DNA of 64,000 bases from a bacterium (lineage in GTDB: Bacteria; Elusimicrobiota; Elusimicrobia; Elusimicrobiales; UBA9959). Made by a program: the position numbers and the translations under genes. The DNA lies in NCBI GenBank assembly GCA_021786295.1, contig JAJYNO010000009.1:1-64000 (forward strand), written 5' to 3'. This document shows, piece after piece, positions 58,199-64,000 of the stretch (position 1 is the first letter of the stretch; each line of letters starts with the position of its first letter). The notes below the pieces were generated by a model, which did not search any database, was not told where the DNA came from, and saw only the letters and a list, made by a program, of their open reading frames with translations.

Positions 58199-59635
58199 AT
58201 GAGAAAATACGCATTGCTGCTCGCTTCGCTTCTTTTGGCCTCCCAGGCGCCAGCCGCGGTCCGGCGCGCCTCGCCGGCCGAAGGCGGCCGGATGACGCTG
58301 TACCTGGAGGCCATGGACGGCCAGGGCTGGCAGCTCTTCTTCAAGGCCGACGCCGTTAGGCGCGCGCTGCCCGCCTCCACGCTGCGCGTCCTGCCGCTGG
58401 TCACGAAGGGGACCGACGGCAAGTTCGCCTCGCGCCGCGGGCCGCAGGAGCTGGAGGAGGCCACGCGGCTCGCCGTGCTGGCGGCGGACTATCCGTCCAG
58501 GCTTTTGGCCTATCTCAACGGCCGCTCCCTCAGCCCCGACTCGGACGGCTGGCGCGACGCCGCCCTTTACGCCGGGATCAACCCGGACGAGCTGGCGAAG
58601 AAGGCGGCCGCCGAGGGCCAGGCCGATCTGGCGAAGGCCTACGCCGCCTCGTCGGCCGCGGGGGCCGAAAGCTCCGAGCTGCTGCTGGACGGCAAGCCTT
58701 ACGGCGGCTCCTCGAGGCTGATGGGGCTTTACGAGGCCGTCAACTCCTCGCTGCCGCCCGCCAGGCGCGTGAAGCCGCCGAAGGGCTATATCCCGAAGCC
58801 GCCGCCTCCGCCGCCGGGGTTCTGGGTCGTGCTCAGCTCCGGCATCCGGGAGAACCCGCAGCTGGTCGGCGTGTTCAGCCGCTACTTCGACGGGATAAAG
58901 GCCGACGTGCTCGACTACAACTCTCCGCAGCGCGCCAAGCTGTTCCCCGCGCTGCGCTACGTGCCGTCCTACATCCTGCAGGCAACCCCCGAGGCCAAAA
59001 AACAGCTGAGCCGGGAGATCCAGGCCGGGCTTTTCAGCGAGACCTCCGGGTACCTGGTCTTCGAGGACCGCCAGCAGCGCGGCGTATACGCGGACATGCC
59101 GGAGAAGAAGGATACGCTGGACGTCTACGTGATGAGCCATTGCCCCTACGGCGTCATGGCCGAGAACTCGCTGCTGCAGGCGGAAAAGGACAAGCTGCTG
59201 CCCGAGGGCCTTAAGTGGACCATCCACTACATCGGCGACGCGTCCAAGGGCGCCGACGGCCAGTGGACCTTCTCCAGCCTGCACGGGGACGCCGAATGGC
59301 GGGAGGACGCCAGGCAGCTCTATATAGCCGAGAAGTACCCCGGCAAGTTCCACGACTACCTGGCGGAGCGGGACAAGAACATAAACGGGGACTGGAAGGA
59401 GGCCGCCAAGGCCGCCGGGATAGACGCGGCCGACGTGGAGGCCAGTTCCGAGGCGGCCAAGGCCCTGCTGGCGGCCGATTTCGCCGCTTCCGGCGACATG
59501 GGCATGACCACCTCGCCGTCCTTCCTGGTGAACGGCCGGGAATTCATGGTGGGGCTCGGGGCGCTGATGAAGACGCCCGGCTTCGAAAAAGTGCCGGCGC
59601 CGGGCCAGCCGCCGGCCGGCGGCTGCAACAAGTAA
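58199..59635 (+). CDS. Exported thioredoxin-fold protein with single-Cys CPYG
   Basis: The 478-residue protein has a signal peptide (LLLASLLLASQAPAAV) and a Lys/Ala-rich region. It appears to have two thioredoxin-like halves: about 30-170, and about 300-470 after a Pro-rich hinge (PPKGYIPKPPPPPP). The C-terminal half has TLDVYVMSHCPYGVMAENSLL, where the usual CxxC is CPYG, and later the DsbA-like TTSPSFLVNGREF. One Cys can only act through mixed disulfides or an outside partner. The only other Cys is near the end (GGCNK). A strong site AGAAAGGGG precedes the ATG. Confidence 0.7.
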   Translation: MRKYALLLASLLLASQAPAAVRRASPAEGGRMTLYLEAMDGQGWQLFFKADAVRRALPASTLRVLPLVTKGTDGKFASRRGPQELEEATRLAVLAADYPSRLLAYLNGRSLSPDSDGWRDAALYAGINPDELAKKAAAEGQADLAKAYAASSAAGAESSELLLDGKPYGGSSRLMGLYEAVNSSLPPARRVKPPKGYIPKPPPPPPGFWVVLSSGIRENPQLVGVFSRYFDGIKADVLDYNSPQRAKLFPALRYVPSYILQATPEAKKQLSREIQAGLFSETSGYLVFEDRQQRGVYADMPEKKDTLDVYVMSHCPYGVMAENSLLQAEKDKLLPEGLKWTIHYIGDASKGADGQWTFSSLHGDAEWREDARQLYIAEKYPGKFHDYLAERDKNINGDWKEAAKAAGIDAADVEASSEAAKALLAADFAASGDMGMTTSPSFLVNGREFMVGLGALMKTPGFEKVPAPGQPPAGGCNK

Positions 59636-59646
59636 GCGCGCCAGCG

Positions 59647-59682
59647 GAACGCGCCGGCCCCGCGGCCGGCGCGTTCTTTTTC
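59647..59682 (+). terminator. Strong intrinsic terminator
   Basis: A perfect 13-bp stem (59647-59659 with 59664-59676, loop CCGC) is followed by T6. It ends the response-regulator/CPYG transcript before box site E. Confidence 0.93.
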
Positions 59683-59698
59683 CATATAGCTTCTCCCC

Positions 59699-59730
59699 GA
59701 AACAATTCCGTAACAGGCCTTTGTGATAAT
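59699..59730 (+). promoter_or_regulatory. 11-bp repeat box and -10 (site E)
   Basis: GAAACA (59699) and GTAACA (59710) start exactly 11 bp apart. After 9 bp comes -10 GATAAT (59725-59730). The leader before the kinase ATG at 59760 is about 23 nt with no clear ribosome site. The hexamers are the same as at site A. Confidence 0.7.
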
Positions 59731-59759
59731 ATAAAGGCGCCGGAAAAGCGCGCCCATAT

Positions 59760-61661
59760 ATGACCGAAGCACCCAAGAAACGAGGACGGCTTTTCTACAA
59801 GCTGCTGCTGATCTTCCTGATCGTCTCGCTCGTGCCGCTCGGCATCGTCGGATATTACCTCGTCAACCTCAGCCAGCTGACGCTCAACCGCGCCATCTCG
59901 CGCGACCAGGAGGCCCTGGCCGTCGGCTTCGCCGACACGGTCTCCAGCTACATCATCAATTTCCGCAACGTCCTCTCGGACGCCGCGCACATGCCCGATT
60001 TCGCCTCGATGGACACGGCCAAGCAGCAGGCGCTGGTCAGCCACATCATGCAGCTGCACCCGGCCTTCCTGGAGATCTCCGTGGTGGACGCCAGCGGCCA
60101 GGAGCGCGTGCGGCTGGGGCGCTTCGTGCACGACACCACGATGCGCGACTTCTCCAACAACCCGCTCTTCACCAGGCTGATGCGCTCCGGGGAGATCGTC
60201 GGCGGGCTCGAGCGCTACATGGGCTCCTATCCGGCCATCACGATGGGCGTTCAGATCGTCAACCTGCAGACCGGCCAGCCGGAGGGCGCCATCCTCGCCA
60301 AGATGAGCCTGACGGCCCTCTCGAGCCTGCTGAAGACGGGCTTCCCGGAGACTACGCACACGCAGGCGGCGGTAATAGACTCTGACGGCTTCCTGATAGC
60401 CGATTCGGACGAGAAGGAGATCTACAAGCCCGACGCGAAGCTGCCGGACGACGTGCTGCGCGTGCTGCTGCAGAACGACGCGAAGAGCGGCGGCGGCGAG
60501 CTGGTGCTGCAGTCCACGGGCGAGCGCGTGCTGGGGGCCTTCGCGGAGGTGGCGGACCTGGGCTGGGTGGTCTACATCCAGCGCTCCATCTCGGTGGCCT
60601 ACCAGGCCTCCGACGACATGCTCAAGCGCACCTGGCGCATGATGCTGATAGTCACGGTTTTCGTGCTGTTCCTCGGCTACGCGGTGTCGCTGGTCATCAC
60701 GCAGCCCATCCAGGCGCTGCGCGAGGCCGCGATCAAGCTGGGCGAGGGGGACTTCGACTACTTCCCCGATCTCAGCATGCCCAACGACGAGATCGGAGAG
60801 CTCGCTCACACCTTCATGCAGATGAGCGAGAGCCTCAAGGTCAAGACGGCCGAGATCATGACGGCCAAGGACGAGCTGGAGAGGCTCAACCGCAGCCTCG
60901 AGAACCGCGTCGAGGCCCGCACGAGGGAGCTCCGGAGCGCGCAGGACGAGCTGATCAAGAAGGAGCGGCTGGCCGCGATCGGGCAGATGGCTTCCGTAGT
61001 GGGCCACGAGATCCGCAACCCGCTCGCGGTCATCAACAACTCTGTCTACTACATCAAGACCAAGGCCGCCGCCGGCCAGAACCCGGACCCGAAAGTGGCC
61101 AAGCACATCTCGATCATAGAGTCGGAGATCCGGCAGGCCAACGGCATCATAGACGAGATCCTCGGCTTCGCCCGCACGCGCGAGCTGAACCCGAAGGTCA
61201 TGCATATCAATTCCTACCTCGAGGACCTGACGATGAGCTTCCCGGTGCCGCCGCATATAGAGCTTGTCAAGAGCTTCGCGCCGGAGAACCCTTACGTCAA
61301 CATCGACCCGGACGAAATGGCGCAGGCGCTCCGGAACCTGATCAAGAACGGCATAGAGGTCATGCCGGAGCACGGCAAGGTCTTCGTGCGCAGCGAAGTG
61401 GTCGAGGGCAACATGGTGCGCATAGACGTGGAGGATACAGGCCCCGGCATGCCGAAGGAGACGCTGGAGAAGATCTTCGCGCCGTTCTTCACGACTAAGG
61501 CCCGCGGAACCGGCCTCGGTCTCGCCGTGGTCAAGAAGGTGGCGGACCGCCACAAGGGCCGCGTGGAGGTCTCGAGCGTGGTCGGGAAGGGGACCTGCTT
61601 CAAGATCTTCATCCCGGTGGCCCAGGGCGCGCCTCCTCCTCCCCCGCCGCCGGCGCGTTGA
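59760..61661 (+). CDS. Membrane sensor histidine kinase (dCache-HAMP)
   Basis: The 633-residue kinase has a TM helix (about 14-36), a large extracytoplasmic dCache-like domain (about 40-300, DASGQERVRLG and DSDGFLIADSDEKE), a second TM (about 303-325), HAMP, a coiled coil, HisKA with His416 in VVGHEIRNPLAV, and a full ATPase domain (NLIKNGIEVMP, DTGPGMP, GTGLGLAVV). It ends with eight or so prolines. dCache domains bind small organic ligands such as amino acids. Its partners may be the single receiver at 57823 or the regulators downstream. Confidence 0.93.
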   Translation: MTEAPKKRGRLFYKLLLIFLIVSLVPLGIVGYYLVNLSQLTLNRAISRDQEALAVGFADTVSSYIINFRNVLSDAAHMPDFASMDTAKQQALVSHIMQLHPAFLEISVVDASGQERVRLGRFVHDTTMRDFSNNPLFTRLMRSGEIVGGLERYMGSYPAITMGVQIVNLQTGQPEGAILAKMSLTALSSLLKTGFPETTHTQAAVIDSDGFLIADSDEKEIYKPDAKLPDDVLRVLLQNDAKSGGGELVLQSTGERVLGAFAEVADLGWVVYIQRSISVAYQASDDMLKRTWRMMLIVTVFVLFLGYAVSLVITQPIQALREAAIKLGEGDFDYFPDLSMPNDEIGELAHTFMQMSESLKVKTAEIMTAKDELERLNRSLENRVEARTRELRSAQDELIKKERLAAIGQMASVVGHEIRNPLAVINNSVYYIKTKAAAGQNPDPKVAKHISIIESEIRQANGIIDEILGFARTRELNPKVMHINSYLEDLTMSFPVPPHIELVKSFAPENPYVNIDPDEMAQALRNLIKNGIEVMPEHGKVFVRSEVVEGNMVRIDVEDTGPGMPKETLEKIFAPFFTTKARGTGLGLAVVKKVADRHKGRVEVSSVVGKGTCFKIFIPVAQGAPPPPPPPAR

Positions 61662-61699
61662 CCCCGGCCGCCGGCTTTCCCGCGGCGGCCAGGTCCCTC

Positions 61700-61728
61700 T
61701 TGTATTGCCGGCCCTAAATTAATATAAA
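61700..61728 (+). promoter_or_regulatory. Promoter of the hybrid kinase gene
   Basis: -35 TTGTAT (61700-61705), 17-bp spacer, -10 TATAAA (61723-61728), about 31 nt of leader before the ATG at 61767. No 11-bp repeats are seen here. Confidence 0.6.
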
Positions 61729-61766
61729 TATATGAGCGCACGGCCGGCGGCCTGGCGCCTAGACAC

Positions 61767-62951
61767 ATGGACAGCAAGATACTCATCGTGGACGACGACG
61801 CGCACCTGCGCGAGACGCTGCGCGACCTGCTGGAGATGGAGGGCTACAAGGTCTCCGAGGCGGAATCCGGCGCCGCCGCGATGAAGATGGTCGTCTCCGA
61901 TTTCTTCCACGTCATCCTGATGGACTTCAACCTGACCGACAAGACCGGCATCGAGGTCATCAAGGACATCCGCAAGCTCAACACCGACAGCCAGATCCTG
62001 ATGATGACCGCGCACGCCTCCCTCGACACAGCGGTCAAGGCCATCCAGGAGTCGGTCTACGACTTCCTGATCAAGCCAGTCGATTTCAACTACCTGCGCC
62101 GCGCCATCAAGAAGGCCGAGGAGAAGCTGTACCTCGAGCAGGAGAACAAGCGCCTCATCGACATGCTCAAGCACAACAACGAGGAGCTCGACCGCCTCAA
62201 CGGCATGAAGAGCAAGTTCATGTCGATGGCCTCGCACGACCTCTCCAACGCGCTGATGACGCTGCAGATCAGCTTCGAGATGCTGGCCGCCACGATCACG
62301 CCCAACAACGACCAGAAGAAGAAGATGGACTTCATCAGCGCGAGCATCACGCAGATCTCGCGCCTGATAGGCGACCTCGTGGACTGGGCCTCGATAGAGC
62401 AGGGCAAGTTCCGCCTCGAGAAGAACTATTTCGAGATGGACAAGATGGTGGAGGAGCTGGTCGTCGGGCCCAGGGCCCGCGCGATGCAGAAGAACATCGA
62501 GATCTCCACCGAGGTCTCGCCCGGGCTCAAGCTGGTGTGCGCCGACCGCCGCCGCATCGGCCAGGTGCTGATGAACCTGCTCGAGAACGCGATACGCCAC
62601 ACGCAGCGCGGCGGGAGGATCACCGTTTCCGTGGCCCCCTTCGAGCAGGACAGGGACAACGTCTGCGTGGCCGTCAGGGACAACGGCGAGGGCATAGACC
62701 CCGAGGTGCTGCCGAAGCTGGGCCAGAGCTTCTATCAGCCGGCCGGCGGCAAGTCGCCGCACGGGCGCCTCGGGCTGGGGCTTTCAATTTCCAAGGAGAT
62801 AGTGCAGAGCCACGACGGGCGCATCATCGTGGAGAGCGAGGGGGTGGGCAAGGGCTCCGCCTTCAAGTTCGTTATACCGTTCGCCAAGGAGCCGCCCCCG
62901 CCCGAAGCGGGCAGAGAGGGGCAGCCGGCCGGCGGGGGGCAGCAGAAGTAA
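61767..62951 (+). CDS. Receiver-histidine kinase hybrid
   Basis: The 394-residue soluble protein has an N-terminal receiver (phospho-acceptor Asp53 in HVILMDFNLTD, K in FLIKPVDF), a coiled coil (about 118-145), HisKA with His157 in MASHDLSNALM, and an ATPase domain (NLLENAIRHTQ, DNGEGID, GLGLSISKEIV). Receiver-first kinases act in the middle of phosphorelays. Its gene follows the dCache kinase and precedes the NarL-type regulator by 25 nt, suggesting the chain membrane kinase, hybrid, regulator. Confidence 0.92.
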   Translation: MDSKILIVDDDAHLRETLRDLLEMEGYKVSEAESGAAAMKMVVSDFFHVILMDFNLTDKTGIEVIKDIRKLNTDSQILMMTAHASLDTAVKAIQESVYDFLIKPVDFNYLRRAIKKAEEKLYLEQENKRLIDMLKHNNEELDRLNGMKSKFMSMASHDLSNALMTLQISFEMLAATITPNNDQKKKMDFISASITQISRLIGDLVDWASIEQGKFRLEKNYFEMDKMVEELVVGPRARAMQKNIEISTEVSPGLKLVCADRRRIGQVLMNLLENAIRHTQRGGRITVSVAPFEQDRDNVCVAVRDNGEGIDPEVLPKLGQSFYQPAGGKSPHGRLGLGLSISKEIVQSHDGRIIVESEGVGKGSAFKFVIPFAKEPPPPEAGREGQPAGGGQQK

Positions 62952-62976
62952 AAACAGGCAGCATAAGGAGCTGAAT

Positions 62977-63651
62977 ATGGCCGTTGCCAAGAAGAACGTG
63001 ACCGTGCTGATAGCTGACGACCAGACCCTTTTCCGCGAGGGCATAAAGGACCTGCTCGAGGACGAGAAAGGCATAGAGGTGGTGGGAGAGGCCTCCACCG
63101 GCCCGGAGGCCGTGGCGCTCGCCAAGAAGATCAAGCCCGACGTGATCCTGATGGACATCAAGCTGCCGCAGATGGACGGCGTGTCAGCGACGCGCATCAT
63201 CCGCAAGGAATGTCCGGCGACCAACGTGCTGATCCTGTCCTCCTACGAGGACGAGGCCCACGTGACCGAGGCCATCCAGGCCGGCGCGAACGGCTACCTG
63301 TCCAAGATGCTCCCGGCCAGCGAACTGGTGCACGCGCTGAAGACCTTCACCAGCGAGGGCGTGATGATACCCCAGCCTATCATGGGCAAGCTGATCCAGG
63401 GCCTGCGCCAGATGGGCACCCCAGGCTACGACAGCGCGCCGGATTCCCTGACCGCCACCGAGATCAAGGTGATGGCGCTGCTCGGCAAGGGCAAGAGCAA
63501 CAAGGAGATAGCGGCGGAGCTCAACTGCTCCGTGAAGACGGTGAAGAACCACCTGAACAGCATCTTCCAGAAGCTCGGCGTCAACAACCGCACCGAGGCG
63601 GTGGTAAAGGCCATAGAGAAGGGCCTGATCTCCCCCGAGGACGGCAGATAA
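62977..63651 (+). CDS. NarL/LuxR-type response regulator
   Basis: A 224-residue regulator with an N-terminal receiver (IADDQTLFREGIKDLL, phospho-acceptor Asp60 in DVILMDIKLPQ, Lys in GYLSKMLP) and a C-terminal LuxR helix-turn-helix (LTATEIKVMALLGKGKSNKEIAAELNCS split, residues about 160-187, then TVKNHLNSIFQKLGV). All receiver residues are kept. An ATG with an AAGGAG site starts the gene. It is last in the kinase group and is followed by a strong terminator. Confidence 0.94.
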   Translation: MAVAKKNVTVLIADDQTLFREGIKDLLEDEKGIEVVGEASTGPEAVALAKKIKPDVILMDIKLPQMDGVSATRIIRKECPATNVLILSSYEDEAHVTEAIQAGANGYLSKMLPASELVHALKTFTSEGVMIPQPIMGKLIQGLRQMGTPGYDSAPDSLTATEIKVMALLGKGKSNKEIAAELNCSVKTVKNHLNSIFQKLGVNNRTEAVVKAIEKGLISPEDGR

Positions 63652-63671
63652 GCCTCCCCGGCGCGGGACGA

Positions 63672-63702
63672 ACGGCCGGCCCGGCAAAGGCCGGCCGTTT
63701 TT
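63672..63702 (+). terminator. Intrinsic terminator after the NarL-type gene
   Basis: A perfect 10-bp stem (63672-63681 with 63689-63698, 7-nt loop) runs into T5. It separates the signalling transcript from box site F. Confidence 0.88.
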
Positions 63703-63712
63703 ACGGGCGCCC

Positions 63713-63744
63713 GCAACAATAAAGAAACAACGGTAAGCTATACT
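63713..63744 (+). promoter_or_regulatory. 11-bp repeat box and -10 (site F)
   Basis: GCAACA (63713) and GAAACA (63724) start exactly 11 bp apart. Nine bp later is -10 TATACT (63739-63744). The leader before the pilin ATG at 63816 is about 65 nt. Confidence 0.7.
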
Positions 63745-63815
63745 TGAAGCAGGCGGTTTTTGGTGCTATAACATTCTGAGAGGGGCGGCCGCGAAGCCGG
63801 TCCCCGCGGACGTCT

Positions 63816-64000
63816 ATGGAAGAAATGCGGTTCTTGGGCCTGTCCTTCCAGCTGTTGCGCTCCCTGCGCCGCCGGCGGCCGAGGCGGGGGCAGACCACGG
63901 TGGAATACCTGCTGCTGCTGGCCGTCATAGTGGGCATGACCCTCATGATGGGGGTGCTCTTCTACCGCCGCATACTGGGGGGCTTCTTCACGCTGGTGGG
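63816..64000 (+). CDS. Flp-like pilin, cut by the window end
   Basis: The first 61 codons are visible. A long basic leader (RSLRRRRPRRG) precedes the prepilin site G|QTTVEYLLLLAVIVG with Glu at +5 and Tyr at +6, followed by a hydrophobic helix and YRRILGGFFTL. The helix and site match the Flp-like genes at 46655 and 46907, so this is a fourth protein with a pilin-type leader in the window. The 3' end is outside the window. An in-frame ATG at 63825 is an alternative start. Confidence 0.75.
   Translation, partial: MEEMRFLGLSFQLLRSLRRRRPRRGQTTVEYLLLLAVIVGMTLMMGVLFYRRILGGFFTLV

Noticed and set aside
1..64000. CRISPR arrays, insertion sequences, integrases or phage genes
   Set aside because: I saw no regularly spaced direct repeats of CRISPR length, no transposase or integrase motifs and no terminal inverted repeats with target duplications.

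Overview
The window is a GC-rich (by eye about 65%) chromosomal segment of a diderm bacterium. It has lipoproteins, RND efflux, outer-membrane PorV/PorQ-like barrels, a secretin, and FlgD-Ig/type-IX-sorting-like surface proteins. Isoleucine is often written ATA despite the high GC. That mix, with a Tad-type pilus locus, is most like uncultured Elusimicrobiota. This assignment is inference: there is no rRNA gene in the window to confirm it.

Region 1 (0-7.3 kb) is an accessory-looking mix. It holds small membrane and lipoprotein genes (one followed by an in-frame extension after a stop), a truncated Hsp20 beside a membrane-anchored Hsp20, and two paralogous 1-pyrroline-5-carboxylate dehydrogenases divergent from a LysR regulator. 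One paralogue has Trp in place of the catalytic Cys. Region 2 (7.3-24.4 kb) is mostly housekeeping: a TMTC-like membrane/TPR protein, a DUF985 cupin, a DEAD-box helicase, a ThiF-like enzyme, an M32 carboxypeptidase, tRNA-Arg(GCG), a histidine kinase with a nucleotide-sugar dehydrogenase, the run M50 protease-trpS-scpA-scpB-galT-glgA, and a YkuD-like/lytic transglycosylase fusion.

Region 3 (24.4-36.2 kb) starts with a tripartite RND efflux operon whose first ORF fuses a TetR repressor to a TolC-like protein behind a promoter with an overlapping palindromic operator. A structured RNA leader with an intrinsic terminator follows, upstream of an unknown secreted protein. Then come ftsX-like and envC-like genes without ftsE, ctpA and tsaD.

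Region 4 (36.2-64 kb) is a surface-appendage and signalling block. It has a solute-binding-like protein with a GAF-GGDEF cyclase, PorV-like barrels, a giant FlgD-Ig repeat protein, Flp pilins, and a Tad machine (CpaB, a minimal CpaC, a CpaE-CpaF fusion, TadB with an added ectodomain, TadC, a TPR protein). A dense set of sensors and response regulators follows. Six transcription units here share one promoter design: TAACA-type direct repeats exactly 11 bp apart, then exactly 9 bp, then a -10-like hexamer, with no -35. This is the architecture of PhoB/PhoP-class activator sites. I read it as a previously unrecognised local regulon tying Tad pili, c-di-GMP synthesis and the sensor genes together. 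A PhoB-type regulator with a degenerate receiver (Asp replaced by Gly), encoded in the same block, is a candidate regulator.
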